55,439 bases of DNA from assembly GCA_945860895.1 (NCBI GenBank), contig CAMASK010000010.1, positions 1 through 55,439 of the forward strand, written 5' to 3'. The DNA is from Bacteriovorax stolpii. Lineage in GTDB: Bacteria > Bdellovibrionota > Bacteriovoracia > Bacteriovoracales > Bacteriovoracaceae. Each line of letters begins with the position of its first letter. Within the stretch, counting starts at the first letter, position 1. Made by a program: the position numbers and the translations under genes. The notes under the pieces are model-generated. The model made no database searches and had not been told where the DNA came from. It worked only from the letters and a program-made list of their open reading frames with translations. Of the stretch, positions 17,588 to 27,009 are shown in pieces.

Positions 17588-19147
17588 GTGTTAACTAACG
17601 AACAAAGACGAGAACAACTCGCGACTCTATCAAGCCAAGCTGAGCTTGGTGGTGGAGTTGAAAGAATTAATAAACATCACGAGCAAGGCAAGTTCACCGC
17701 ACGAGAGCGTATTAGTAAACTTCTGGATTCAGATTCATTCATTGAATTTGATAAATTCATGGTTCATCGTTGTGAATCTTTTGGAATGGAAAATACAAAA
17801 TTTCTTGGTGATGGAGTTGTCACCGGGATTGGTAAAATAAATGGTCAGCAAGTGGCGATCTTCTCTCAGGATTTTACCTGTTGGGGGGGGGCACTTGGAA
17901 TGGCCTATGCTAAAAAAATCTGTAAGGTAATGGATTTTGCCTTAGAAAATAAAATTCCAGTGATAGGAATTAACGACTCTGGTGGTGCCCGCATTCAGGA
18001 AGGAGTCGAGTCTCTCGCTGGATACGCTGAAATTTTTTATCGTAACGTTCAGGCTTCTGGTGTTATCCCGCAAATTTCGCTTATCATGGGACCTTGTGCA
18101 GGTGGCGCAGTTTATTCTCCGGCGATGACTGATTTCATTTTCATGGTGGATAAAACTTCTTATATGTTTGTAACAGGTCCTGATGTCATTAAAACTGTGA
18201 CTCATGAAGAAGTGACTAAAGATGCTTTGGGTGGAGCTCATACTCATAATGAAAAATCAGGTGTAGCTCACTTTCGTTGCGATGATGAGAATGATTGCTT
18301 CGAAAGAGTGAGGGAATTATTTGCTTTTATTCCTGCATGCAATAAAGCAAAGCATAATCTCAAATTAACGACTGATTCTATTTCACGTCAGAATAATAAA
18401 CTTAAAAATTTCATTCCAGATAGCTCTAAGAAGCCTTATGACATGCATGAATTGATTCTTGAAGTGATCGATGATCAGCACTTTCTTGAGATTCAGAGAG
18501 ATTTCGCAAAAAACATCATCACTGGTTTTGCTTCCATTGGTGGGATCAAGGTTGGAATAGTTGGTAATCAACCGGCCTTTCTAGCTGGCTGTTTAGATAT
18601 CGATTCTTCAACAAAAGCTGCACGATTCGTTCGTTTTTGTGATGCATTTAATATTCCGATAATCACTTTGGTGGATGTGCCGGGATTTCTTCCTGGAACA
18701 GTTCAGGAATATGGTGGAATTATCCGTCATGGCGCCAAACTTCTTTATGCCTATTCAGAAGCTACTGTTCCGATGATTACCTTGATTACGCGTAAAGCTT
18801 ACGGTGGTGCTTATGACGTGATGGCTTCAAAACATATTCGTTCTGATATTAACCTCGCTTATCCAACCGCAGAAATTGCAGTGATGGGAGCAGAGGGAGC
18901 TGTCAATATTATTTTCCGAAATGATCTGACTGGTTTAAAAGGCGAAGAATTCAACAAGAAAAAAGCAAGTCTTGTGGAAAACTACGAAAACAACTTCGCC
19001 AATCCTTATCGAGCAGCTGAGCTTGGTTACCTGGATGAAATTATTAATCCAGAAGTGACTCGTCAAAGACTTTACCAATACCTGAAAGCTCTCGAAAATA
19101 AGCAGGTTCCTAGACCGGACCGTAAACATGGGAATATTCCACTATGA
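17588..19147 (+). CDS. pccB: Acyl-CoA (propionyl-CoA type) carboxylase, carboxyltransferase subunit
   Basis: From the GTG at 17588 (AGGAGG at 17576-17581, six-base spacing; a TTG at 17585 is too close) the protein has 519 residues. It has the two crotonase-like halves of the biotin-dependent carboxyltransferases: [15 protein letters not shown] at about 130-144 and [21 protein letters not shown] at about 362-382. It moves the carboxyl group from biotin to an acyl-CoA. The wording of the motifs is closest to propionyl-CoA carboxylase beta, but acetyl- or methylcrotonyl-CoA cannot be excluded by eye. The stop overlaps the next start by four bases. Confidence 0.85.
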   Translation: MLTNEQRREQLATLSSQAELGGGVERINKHHEQGKFTARERISKLLDSDSFIEFDKFMVHRCESFGMENTKFLGDGVVTGIGKINGQQVAIFSQDFTCWGGALGMAYAKKICKVMDFALENKIPVIGINDSGGARIQEGVESLAGYAEIFYRNVQASGVIPQISLIMGPCAGGAVYSPAMTDFIFMVDKTSYMFVTGPDVIKTVTHEEVTKDALGGAHTHNEKSGVAHFRCDDENDCFERVRELFAFIPACNKAKHNLKLTTDSISRQNNKLKNFIPDSSKKPYDMHELILEVIDDQHFLEIQRDFAKNIITGFASIGGIKVGIVGNQPAFLAGCLDIDSSTKAARFVRFCDAFNIPIITLVDVPGFLPGTVQEYGGIIRHGAKLLYAYSEATVPMITLITRKAYGGAYDVMASKHIRSDINLAYPTAEIAVMGAEGAVNIIFRNDLTGLKGEEFNKKKASLVENYENNFANPYRAAELGYLDEIINPEVTRQRLYQYLKALENKQVPRPDRKHGNIPL

Positions 19148-20580
19148 AAGGTAAACGCGTCCTCATCATCAATCGTGGTGAGATTGCCATCCGCGTGGCA
19201 AAAGCTTTGAATGAACTTGGACTTGTTTCAGTGGGAGTATGGACTGACAATGAAACAGAACCACCTCATCTTGAATACTGTCAGGAATGGGTTCATTTAG
19301 CCGGGAACAATAATAAAGAGACTTATCTCGATATCCCTAAAATAATGAATCTCATTGATACTTATAAAATCGATGGAGTTCATCCAGGTTATGGTTTTTT
19401 GTCTGAGAATAGAGAATTCTCTGAAGCTCTTGCCAAGAAAGGTGTTACTTTCATTGGTCCTAATCCGACTGCTGTTTACAAAATGGGTGCAAAAGATATT
19501 TCTAAGCAAATTGCTAAAGAGGCAGGAGTTCCCGTAGTTCCGGGATCTATCGGTGAAGTCGCAACAATTGAAGATGCGGTAAAAATTGCTAAAGAGATAG
19601 GCTATCCAATTCTTCTGAAGGCAGTTGCTGGTGGCGGTGGTAAGGGAATGCGACCTTGTTTAAATGAAAAAGATGTCAAAGATAATTTTGCGGCTGTTCA
19701 GCGTGAAGCACTTTCAAGCTTTGGCTATGCTGGACTTTTAGTTGAAAAATATATTTTAAATCCTCATCACATTGAAGTGCAGATTCTGGCAGATAAAAAA
19801 GGCAATGTATTTCACGTGTTTGAAAGAGAGTGCTCTATACAGCGTCGTCATCAGAAAATTATTGAAGAGGCACCATCTCCTTTCATTGGAAATGATGAAG
19901 CTGTTCGAAAAGCAATTTGTGAAACAGCGGTTAAATGTGCAAAAGCGGTCAATTATGATTCAGCTGGAACTGTCGAATTCATCATGGGTGAAGACAAAAA
20001 CTTTTATTTTTTGGAAATGAATACCCGTATTCAAGTTGAGCATCCAATCACCGAAGAGATCACAGGGATTGATCTTGTGGCCAATATGATTAAGGCTGCT
20101 TTTAATCAGCCTCTAGATTTCAAATCACAAGACGACATTAAAATTCATGGTCACGCGATTGAACTTCGAATTTGTGCTGAAGATCCGATTACCATGATGC
20201 CTGCTCCGGGAAAAATTGTTGGGTTTGAAACGACTTTCCCTCAAGGGATTCGTTTTGATCATTGTATTTCTCCAAAGTTTGCGATCACACCTGATTTTGA
20301 TCCGATGATTGGAAAATTAATTGCAAAAGGCTTTAACCGTGAGGTCGCCCTAAGAAAAGTTCGTAATGCTCTTGATGGTTTGATCATCGATGGCATAAAA
20401 ACGAATATTGCTCTTCATAAAGTGATCTTGAATGAAGAGACTTTTAAACAAGGCCAATATTCAACCAGCTATATTGGTACAGTTAAGCCTCAGGAAAAAG
20501 TGGCGGTAAAAGAAGAGATTGAGGCTTTTATGCTTAAGGTTGCGGCGATAGAGCTTAATCAAGCGAGGAACAATTTATGA
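19144..20580 (+). CDS. Biotin carboxylase subunit of acyl-CoA carboxylase
   Basis: The 478-residue ATP-grasp enzyme carboxylates biotin using ATP and bicarbonate. It begins [20 protein letters not shown], has the glycine-rich lid [11 protein letters not shown] near residue 160, the [13 protein letters not shown] segment, and the catalytic [15 protein letters not shown] near 290. The gene overlaps pccB and the biotin-carrier gene by four bases each (ATGA), so the three are translationally coupled. In many bacteria this domain and the carrier are fused in one alpha subunit; here they are separate. It could also be named accC, but its operon ties it to the PccB-type subunit. Confidence 0.92.
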   Translation: MKGKRVLIINRGEIAIRVAKALNELGLVSVGVWTDNETEPPHLEYCQEWVHLAGNNNKETYLDIPKIMNLIDTYKIDGVHPGYGFLSENREFSEALAKKGVTFIGPNPTAVYKMGAKDISKQIAKEAGVPVVPGSIGEVATIEDAVKIAKEIGYPILLKAVAGGGGKGMRPCLNEKDVKDNFAAVQREALSSFGYAGLLVEKYILNPHHIEVQILADKKGNVFHVFERECSIQRRHQKIIEEAPSPFIGNDEAVRKAICETAVKCAKAVNYDSAGTVEFIMGEDKNFYFLEMNTRIQVEHPITEEITGIDLVANMIKAAFNQPLDFKSQDDIKIHGHAIELRICAEDPITMMPAPGKIVGFETTFPQGIRFDHCISPKFAITPDFDPMIGKLIAKGFNREVALRKVRNALDGLIIDGIKTNIALHKVILNEETFKQGQYSTSYIGTVKPQEKVAVKEEIEAFMLKVAAIELNQARNNL

Positions 20581-21062
20581 GATATTATTTTATGAATCAA
20601 GATATGAAAGATTTCTTTCTTGATGTTGAAATGCTCTCGAGTCAGGTTTTAGAAATTACTCATGAAGGAAGAAAACAAACTCTCAAAATTAAAAATCTTG
20701 CTGGTAAGCGGTTCTATTCATTTGACGGAATTGCCTGGAAAAAACTTGCTAATCTCGGCGTCAATGAAACCTTGGTTTCCAATTCTGAAGTGTATAAAGT
20801 CTTTCGTGGCTATAAGCCTTCTGGTCTTAATAAAGGTGGAGCAGGTGCCCTCATTACTCAAATGCCGGGCAAGGTTGTGAAGCTGATGTTTAAGGAAGGC
20901 GATAAGATTTCTAAAGGTGAGACGGTACTAATTCTTGAGGCTATGAAGATGGAGAATGAAATTAAATCTGGTGCAGAGGGAATTATAAAATCCGTCAATG
21001 TGAAAGAAGGGCAGGCGTTAGAAGCCGGCTTTTTAATGGTTGAAATTGAAGAAACAAAATAA
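20577..21062 (+). CDS. Biotin carboxyl carrier subunit of acyl-CoA carboxylase
   Basis: The 161-residue protein ends in a biotinyl domain (about residues 92-158) with the biotinylation motif EAMKMEN and acceptor Lys124. The N-terminal 90 residues resemble the BT-type linker found between carboxylase and carrier domains in fused alpha subunits. This supports descent from, or splitting of, a single alpha chain. GAGG at 20565-20568 supports the ATG at 20577. BirA, encoded at 45396-46061, is the likely biotinylating enzyme. Confidence 0.88.
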   Translation: MRYYFMNQDMKDFFLDVEMLSSQVLEITHEGRKQTLKIKNLAGKRFYSFDGIAWKKLANLGVNETLVSNSEVYKVFRGYKPSGLNKGGAGALITQMPGKVVKLMFKEGDKISKGETVLILEAMKMENEIKSGAEGIIKSVNVKEGQALEAGFLMVEIEETK

Positions 21063-21066
21063 ACCG

Positions 21067-21093
21067 AGATCTCTCTTATGAGGGTCTTTTTAT
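21067..21093 (+). terminator. Terminator of the carboxylase operon
   Basis: AGA-T-CTCTC pairs with GAGGGTCT around a TTAT loop, giving eight pairs with one bulged T and one G-T pair. It is followed by TTTTTATTT. It overlaps the last codons of the convergent gene at 21090-21827. Confidence 0.55.
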
Positions 21094-21827
21094 TTAAATT
21101 CCACATGAATTTTTTCCCAATTTCGTTCAATGAGTCCGTACTCCATTTTGATTAATGAAGAGTAAGGCCATTCATACCAGGCATAGTTGCGAAATGAAAT
21201 TTCTTCATTATAGATTTGAGTCCAGTATTTGAGTGTATCAAAAAAGTATTTACCATTCTGGATTTTATCCAATGGTCCATGTGCAGATTCATTAGCGGAA
21301 AAATATCTACCAAACAGAAAAGCTAACCATGGAAGAGTCACCCGATATTTATGATTTGGCTTCATAAGTTTAAAGCCAACTTGATTAAATTCAGCTGGAA
21401 GATCTTCCGGTTTAATTTTTTCTGGAACTCTTTGAATCATCTTAACAATCCAGCATAACTGATTCCTTACTTCGAGATCGTCTTTATGCACATTAGATAA
21501 TACGCGGCGGAGCGGGTAAAAAAAACCGGTATAAGTTAATTGACCACAATGGCTGTTATTAGGTTCCAGGGTTGCTAGGTTTGTAAGAGGTCCAGTGAGC
21601 CAGTATGCGTTCATAAAGACCAAAATCCCAAGGAGTACCATCCAAATTTTCATTTTTTTAATAATTAATTTCAAAGGGAAAGCAATGAAGATGATGACCC
21701 ATAGACCATAGGTGATTAGTGTGAAGTATGGGAAGGGAAGCGTCAATGCTGCCCAGTCTGTCAGGCGCCAGACAGGTAAAGCCAAGAATAAGAGTAAACC
21801 GGCGATAGAATATTCCAGCCATTTCAT
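21090..21827 (-). CDS. Membrane protein of unknown function
   Basis: The 245-residue protein has three hydrophobic segments in its first 110 residues (about 6-24, 30-58 and 68-88). A soluble, aromatic-rich C-terminal part of about 140 residues follows, containing several Trp and Tyr (for example NYAWYEWPYSSL). No family was recognised. The start has AGGAG upstream at a rather long distance. It faces the unknown gene at 21930 divergently and converges with the carboxylase operon. Confidence 0.7.
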   Translation of the reverse strand: MKWLEYSIAGLLLFLALPVWRLTDWAALTLPFPYFTLITYGLWVIIFIAFPLKLIIKKMKIWMVLLGILVFMNAYWLTGPLTNLATLEPNNSHCGQLTYTGFFYPLRRVLSNVHKDDLEVRNQLCWIVKMIQRVPEKIKPEDLPAEFNQVGFKLMKPNHKYRVTLPWLAFLFGRYFSANESAHGPLDKIQNGKYFFDTLKYWTQIYNEEISFRNYAWYEWPYSSLIKMEYGLIERNWEKIHVEFK

Positions 21828-21929
21828 TTCTTTATTTTCTCCTGCTTAGCCCAATCCGGCAAAATATTCCTCATCTAAAGATAAGTGTTTTTTCAAGGTA
21901 TGATAAAATTAGTCAAGGAGACCTTAAGG

Positions 21930-22526
21930 ATGCCAGACTCAGACAAAACGATAATTCTCCAAAATAACCTACAGGGCTTTTTCTTTGAAGGCTTGAATGC
22001 ACTTAATAAAAGGTCTCTTTGTCCTATTCCTGAATCCATTATTTTTTACTCAAGTGATGTTTTAGATAAATTTGCACTTTCACAGGATTTCTTTGAAATC
22101 ACTGATGGAAAAGTCCGTGAGAAAATTCTGGGAATGAAGTTGCTCGAAGCGTCTCATTTTTCACGTGAAGACCAAAAGAAAGTTTACAAAGAAGTGGCGG
22201 ATATGTCGCTGATGATCTGTGGCTATTTTGCCGAATCTACACAAAAGAAAATGGTAGATTCTCAATACTACGCCAAGCTTGGGAAAATGGCTTTTTCTCA
22301 CCTTAACAATGTCGCTCCTAGTTTTCTCGATATTCCAAGTTTTTACAACATGGTAGCAACTTGCTTTGAATCAATGACAACATTGCTGTCTCTATTCGCG
22401 AGCCAGAATCGGAATGGTTTAGATAATAATTTAATTCTCAAGAAAATACTTAATAATGAAAATGTTTCTGAAAGAGAAATATTGATGAGTGGGGTAATTC
22501 CGGCACTCACCAAAAAAGTTTCTTAG
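21930..22526 (+). CDS. Conserved-looking protein of unknown function
   Basis: Starting at the ATG at 21930, with AAGGAG at 21915-21920, the protein has 198 residues. Earlier in-frame starts at 21885 (GTG) and 21900 (ATG) lack a good ribosome-binding site. It is mostly helical, with no signal peptide or membrane segment and no motif I can name. Its stop overlaps the stop of the convergent M16 peptidase gene by four bases. Codon use looks like that of its neighbours. Confidence 0.65.
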   Translation: MPDSDKTIILQNNLQGFFFEGLNALNKRSLCPIPESIIFYSSDVLDKFALSQDFFEITDGKVREKILGMKLLEASHFSREDQKKVYKEVADMSLMICGYFAESTQKKMVDSQYYAKLGKMAFSHLNNVAPSFLDIPSFYNMVATCFESMTTLLSLFASQNRNGLDNNLILKKILNNENVSEREILMSGVIPALTKKVS

Positions 22527-25084
22527 CTTTTACGACCTGCCTTAATAACATTCCATTTCTGATTAAAGAAAGATTTAAGGAAAGACTGAAATTCTTCATA
22601 TTTAGCATTTCGAATTAAATCACTATTGATGTGAGAAAAATCCAAACCTAAGTTATGGAGAACAGGAATGGAATAAAGTTGAGCATAGTCTTCATTTGTT
22701 TGAATTCCCAATAAATTCTGACCATCCATCATCATTTTGATTCGATCAAATTCTTGACGAGTTAATCCATCTTCTTTGATAGCATTAATTATTTTCATAA
22801 TGGCTTCAATGGCAAGTTCGGTTTTTTCATGCCCGGCACCTATATAAATTCCCCAACAACCGGCTTCAAGAGCAGAAACATGTACTGGTGAAACTGAGTA
22901 ACACAATCCTTGACGATCGCGCACTTCGACAAATAAATCGGAACTCTGACCCGAGAGATGGGTAGATATCATTTTTAGAAATAAATCTTCTTTCTGAGTA
23001 ATATTGAAGGCAGGAGCCCCGATAACAATTTGAGTTTGTTCACGCGTAAATTCTAAATGTTCATTCTTTCCTGTGAGAGGCTTAATTTTGTTCTTAGGTT
23101 TTTTGATTGATTTTCTTGGAGTGAGTTTTTTTACTACATCCTTCATCATCTGAAGTACTGCTGGGTAATCATGGTCGCCACAGTAAGTAAATACGATCTC
23201 AGATTTTTTTAAATGCGTCTGATGCAATCGAGACAGGCCAGTTGGAGTAAATGTTTTCAGAGTTTCAGGTGAGCCAGCCAGATCCAGTGAATAAGGATGC
23301 TGACTAAATACCATTTTATAAAAAGTTTTAAAAGCTTGCTTCATCGGATCTTCTTTTTGATTATCTAAAGCTCGCAGGATCACTTTCTTTTCATGATCAA
23401 AAAACTTTTTAGGGATTTCCGGCATAAAGAGAGTTCCGAAAAAATGCTGAGATAAGCGTTCGAAATCTTTACTTTGACCATGGAGAGTTAAGCCGTAAGC
23501 ATTCTTGCCTGAAAATCCACCAAGTGAAGAAGAAAGAGATTCTAATTCATTTTTTAGTTTTTCATACTTCATGCCTTTATAACCATAAGTCATAAGACGC
23601 GTCATAAGATGATGTTGACCGGCGTTTTTTAAAGTCTCTGCAGACTGTCCACCTTTTAAATAAGCATGCATAACAAAAGTTGGAGTTAATTTATTTTGAC
23701 GATAGATTAAGCGAATGCCCGGCTTTAATTCGACTACTTGTACGGCTGAATCGTGTTTCGAAATGATTTGTTTTAAAGCAGTTGTTTTTACTTTAATTTT
23801 CGCCCCAACAGTTTTTAGTTGTTGCTGCCAGCTCTTCAAGGCTTTTTCTTGCTTAATTAAATTAGTTTCCTTAGGGACTTGGAACGTAAAATGTGAAGCC
23901 TGATGAAGTATATCCACTAAGGCATTTAAAACTTCTTCTGGAGTAGTCTGCCGAATTCGTTCAATGAATTCATCTTCGCAATGAATGTTTCCAGACTGAG
24001 CAAATCCATGACCAAGACTGAAAGCGTAGGATTCAATAGATTCACGTTCATAAATTTTTGATGAGATGTACTGGTTTTTAATTTTAGTGAGTTCTTCCGG
24101 TTTAAAACCTTTTCGAATGGCTTCTAATATAGTGCTAGTGAAAAGTTTTGAAACCTTGATCAAGTTTTCTATTGGGAAATTCATTTTAATCATATGTGTT
24201 CCACCGTTAGCGAAGTACATAGTGGATCCTGCGATTCCATTACACAACGAAGTCTTCGCTACCAATGCTTGATAGAAACGCGAGGTTTCACCATGGGCCA
24301 GACAGTTAATAGCTAGATCTTCTGCAGCTGCTTTGGCATCCGAATAATCTGGAGATTGAAAACATAATGTTAGAGTAGCCTGACGTATATCTTTGTCGTG
24401 GACGTTTATGGTTGGTTTATCTTTTAATTTAAAGGTTTCAAAAGATGATTTTTCACCATGTGGTAAACGGAAAGAACTTATTTTCTTTTCCAATTCTTCA
24501 CGATCTTTTAAATCCCCTGCAACCACCAGAAGAGCATTTTCCAGATTATAAAACTTCGTTCTGAAATCTTTTAATTGTTCCTGAGAAAAATTAAGAATGG
24601 TTTCTTCACGGCCTAAGATCGGGTGAGCATAGCCATCTTCAAAGGCAGTTTTTTGTAATTGGATAAAATTAAATTGAGAAGGATTGTCCATTGCCCGACG
24701 ATACTCTTCGAATACCACTTGTCGCTCTGATGGGAAATCCTCTTCACTAAATAAAGGATTGGCCACCATGTCCAAAAGAATATCCACCGATTTGTCTAAA
24801 AATAAACTTGGGGTATTGATGTAGTAGCAAGTGTAATCAAAAGAAGTGAATGCATTTACTTCAGCTCCATATGATTCGATATCATGAGCGAGTTTCGGAC
24901 CTGGACGTGAAGGCGTACCTTTAAAAAACATATGCTCAAGAAAGTGAGCGATCCCTTCGTGATCTGTTTTTTCTAAAGCCGATCCGGCACGAAACCACAT
25001 CTGGACAGTAGCCGCACTACATCCGGGTGAATGGATAAATAGTGTATTGAGTTCGTTGTTTAATTGGACTTGATCGATTTTCAT
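22523..25084 (-). CDS. M16 family zinc metallopeptidase, double-domain form
   Basis: The 853-residue protein has two M16 halves. The first carries the inverted zinc motif HFLEH (His47, Glu50, His51) and the distal ERQVVFEEYRRAMD segment that supplies the third ligand. The second half (from about residue 440) has the same fold pattern, ending near the substrate-binding region QTQIVIGAPAFNI and RQGLCYSVSPVH, but no HxxEH, as is usual for the inactive partner. No signal peptide is visible, so it may act in the cytoplasm or reach the periplasm another way. Family members degrade peptides inside a closing chamber. It is divergent from hemW with a 77-base gap. Confidence 0.9.
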   Translation of the reverse strand: MKIDQVQLNNELNTLFIHSPGCSAATVQMWFRAGSALEKTDHEGIAHFLEHMFFKGTPSRPGPKLAHDIESYGAEVNAFTSFDYTCYYINTPSLFLDKSVDILLDMVANPLFSEEDFPSERQVVFEEYRRAMDNPSQFNFIQLQKTAFEDGYAHPILGREETILNFSQEQLKDFRTKFYNLENALLVVAGDLKDREELEKKISSFRLPHGEKSSFETFKLKDKPTINVHDKDIRQATLTLCFQSPDYSDAKAAAEDLAINCLAHGETSRFYQALVAKTSLCNGIAGSTMYFANGGTHMIKMNFPIENLIKVSKLFTSTILEAIRKGFKPEELTKIKNQYISSKIYERESIESYAFSLGHGFAQSGNIHCEDEFIERIRQTTPEEVLNALVDILHQASHFTFQVPKETNLIKQEKALKSWQQQLKTVGAKIKVKTTALKQIISKHDSAVQVVELKPGIRLIYRQNKLTPTFVMHAYLKGGQSAETLKNAGQHHLMTRLMTYGYKGMKYEKLKNELESLSSSLGGFSGKNAYGLTLHGQSKDFERLSQHFFGTLFMPEIPKKFFDHEKKVILRALDNQKEDPMKQAFKTFYKMVFSQHPYSLDLAGSPETLKTFTPTGLSRLHQTHLKKSEIVFTYCGDHDYPAVLQMMKDVVKKLTPRKSIKKPKNKIKPLTGKNEHLEFTREQTQIVIGAPAFNITQKEDLFLKMISTHLSGQSSDLFVEVRDRQGLCYSVSPVHVSALEAGCWGIYIGAGHEKTELAIEAIMKIINAIKEDGLTRQEFDRIKMMMDGQNLLGIQTNEDYAQLYSIPVLHNLGLDFSHINSDLIRNAKYEEFQSFLKSFFNQKWNVIKAGRKS

Positions 25085-25161
25085 AGCTTCCTTATTTGAG
25101 ATATTCTCAGTAGAGTCCTATTATCTATCTCACTTTCGTTTTTTTGAAGGAATTTCTCTTC

Positions 25162-26268
25162 ATGACTCATGTATCGAGCCTTTATTTGCATGTGCCTTTT
25201 TGTAAGCATCTTTGCAATTATTGCGATTTTTACAAAAAACGTTATGAACCAGACTCAAATCAGATGGAGGATTTTCATCAGTCTTTAGAACTAAGCTGGC
25301 TACGTCATGAAGAACTATTGACATCTCGCTCCTATAAATTGGACTCGCTAACTTCACTCTATCTTGGTGGTGGTACCCCCTCATTGTGGGGTATGGCAGG
25401 GGCAGAATTCATGGGCCGATGGCTTAATGATCGCCTCAAGCTTGGGCCCGGTGCTGAGTTTACTATGGAGATTGATCCTGGCACCTGGGCCGAGGAAATG
25501 GTTCTTGCCTGGAAAGCCATCGGATTAAATCGTATTTCGATTGGAACCCAAACCCTTGATCCTAATTTTATTAAAATTATGGATCGCTCGCATTCATTAG
25601 ATGAAACTTTTGAGCTGCTTGAATATACACAAAAACATGGCTGGAATTTTTCATTGGATTTTTTATTGGGTCTTCCTTTTTCACGAGAAAAAAAACGCAA
25701 TATAGAAAATGAATTAATCCAACTTTTAAAATTTAAGCCTAAACATATCAGCCTCTATATTTTAAATGCGCGCTCTAAATACCCACACATCCAGTCAATG
25801 CCAGAGGATGAATTTATTCGCGAGGAATATTTATTTGTTAGTGATTATCTTCAAAAACTAGGCTTTATTCATTATGAAGTTTCAAACTTTGCGTTGCCTG
25901 GTTATGAGTCAAAACATAATTTGAAATATTGGAAGGGTGAAGCGATGGGTGCTTTGGGTCCAACTGCTACCGGCTATTTACCTCAGAGTGAAATTCAGGC
26001 AACTAGATACAAATGGAAAGTCACTAAATCAGAAGTGGAAATAGAAGAGCTCGGAATTAAAGAAATCAATCTTGAGCATATTTACCTTTCTTTGCGCACT
26101 AATATAGGTTGGAAGCCCCTGGTGATATTACCTCCATTAGAGCGACTATTTTCGTCATGGGAAAACATGAAGTATGGGCATTTTACTGAAGGGAGAATGA
26201 AGTTAAATTCCCTTGGATTTCTGATGATGGATTCTTTGATGGACGACTTGTTTAGAATTGGTTTTTAA
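25162..26268 (+). CDS. hemW: Radical SAM heme chaperone HemW
   Basis: The 368-residue protein starts at the ATG with AAGGAA at 25147-25152. Near the N-terminus it has LYLHVPFCKHLCNYCDFY, a CxxxCxxC iron-sulfur motif followed by Asp-Phe instead of the extra cysteine of HemN. This points to HemW, a heme chaperone, rather than coproporphyrinogen dehydrogenase. SLYLGGGTPSLW and the SAM-binding LGGGTPS region are present. The C-terminal domain is recognisable by YWKGEAMGALGPTA. It stands alone with its own upstream gap. Confidence 0.9.
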   Translation: MTHVSSLYLHVPFCKHLCNYCDFYKKRYEPDSNQMEDFHQSLELSWLRHEELLTSRSYKLDSLTSLYLGGGTPSLWGMAGAEFMGRWLNDRLKLGPGAEFTMEIDPGTWAEEMVLAWKAIGLNRISIGTQTLDPNFIKIMDRSHSLDETFELLEYTQKHGWNFSLDFLLGLPFSREKKRNIENELIQLLKFKPKHISLYILNARSKYPHIQSMPEDEFIREEYLFVSDYLQKLGFIHYEVSNFALPGYESKHNLKYWKGEAMGALGPTATGYLPQSEIQATRYKWKVTKSEVEIEELGIKEINLEHIYLSLRTNIGWKPLVILPPLERLFSSWENMKYGHFTEGRMKLNSLGFLMMDSLMDDLFRIGF

Positions 26269-26271
26269 TCT

Positions 26272-26300
26272 CTTTAATTCTGCATTGCATGCAATTAAAG
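26272..26300. repeat. Inverted repeat between hemW and grpE
   Basis: CTTTAATT (26272-26279) and AATTAAAG (26293-26300) flank an inner palindrome ATTGCATGCAAT. Only a bulge interrupts the stem. No T-run follows, so it is not a standard terminator. It may end hemW transcripts inefficiently or bind a protein upstream of the grpE promoter. Confidence 0.4.
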
Positions 26301-26373
26301 ACGACTACCTGATTTCAGCGCTTTAGTCATTTGCCATACTCCCATAATATCAATTATTTTTCCCTTAGTAGCA

Positions 26374-26400
26374 TTGACACCAATCTAATGGCCCCCATAT
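26374..26400 (+). promoter_or_regulatory. Heat-shock-type (sigma-32-like) promoter of grpE-dnaK-dnaJ
   Basis: TTGACA at 26374-26379 and CCCCATAT at 26393-26400 are 13 bases apart. The -10 element fits the sigma-32 consensus CCCCATNT and its spacing very well. It lies 36 bases before the grpE start. No CIRCE element for HrcA was found nearby. Confidence 0.7.
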
Positions 26401-26406
26401 TGGTGT
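26377..26406. promoter_or_regulatory. Inverted repeat overlapping the grpE promoter (candidate operator)
   Basis: ACACCAAT at 26377-26384 and ATTGGTGT at 26399-26406 are exact inverted copies separated by 14 bases. The left arm overlaps the -35 box and the right arm overlaps the end of the -10 box. Most of the element lies upstream of the expected start, so it would work as a DNA operator rather than an RNA hairpin. Confidence 0.55.
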
Positions 26407-26435
26407 TAAGACTAATTGAGGCAGAGAGAGACAAC

Positions 26436-26975
26436 ATGGAACACAAAGATCAGAAAAAAAGTCCTGAAGTAGCACCTGAAACTGAAGCTAAAGAAACGGT
26501 TGAAGCGGCTCCAGAACTAGTAAAAGAAGAGAAGAAAGAAGACATCGATTATAAAGCGAAATATTTTTATATCGCTGCGGAAATGGACAATTATCGCAAG
26601 AGAATGGACCGCGAGAAAGAAAACTTAGTTAAATATGGAAATGAGCGCGTTTTGCGTGATCTCCTTGAGGTAACTGATAACTTTGAGCGTACTATTGGAA
26701 TGCTTAAAGGTGATGAAGATCAGAAAGTGAAAAATTTGGTGATTGGTTTAGACATGATCCAGAAACAATTTTTGGATACTTTAGCAAAGCACGGTCTGAC
26801 TCCAATTCATGCAATAGGGAAAGATTTTGATCCTAATTTTCATGAAGCCATGGCACAAGAGTATGCTGAAGGTAAAAAACCGAATGAAATTATTAAAGAG
26901 TTTCAGAAAGGTTTCACATTGAATGGTCGTGTTGTAAGAGCATCAAAAGTAATCGTAGCAAGTGATAAACAATAA
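26436..26975 (+). CDS. grpE: Nucleotide exchange factor GrpE
   Basis: From the ATG at 26436 the protein has 179 residues. An acidic, disordered N-terminus of about 45 residues is followed by a long helical dimerisation region with YIAAEMDNYRKRMDREKEN, then the beta domain GFTLNGRVVRASKVIVAS. GrpE releases ADP from DnaK. An in-frame start at 26331 would lie upstream of the heat-shock promoter and is rejected. It is the first gene of a grpE-dnaK-dnaJ group. dnaK follows after 34 bases. Confidence 0.95.
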   Translation: MEHKDQKKSPEVAPETEAKETVEAAPELVKEEKKEDIDYKAKYFYIAAEMDNYRKRMDREKENLVKYGNERVLRDLLEVTDNFERTIGMLKGDEDQKVKNLVIGLDMIQKQFLDTLAKHGLTPIHAIGKDFDPNFHEAMAQEYAEGKKPNEIIKEFQKGFTLNGRVVRASKVIVASDKQ

Positions 26976-27009
26976 TTTGTAATCAGTAATCAGTAATAAG
27001 GAGATCTAT

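Noticed and set aside
26331-26435. Longer grpE reading frame starting at 26331
   Set aside because: It would start upstream of the heat-shock promoter, has no ribosome-binding site and adds residues unlike GrpE.
26270-26440. CIRCE (HrcA operator) at grpE
   Set aside because: The inverted repeat does not match TTAGCACTC-N9-GAGTGCTAA in sequence or spacing.
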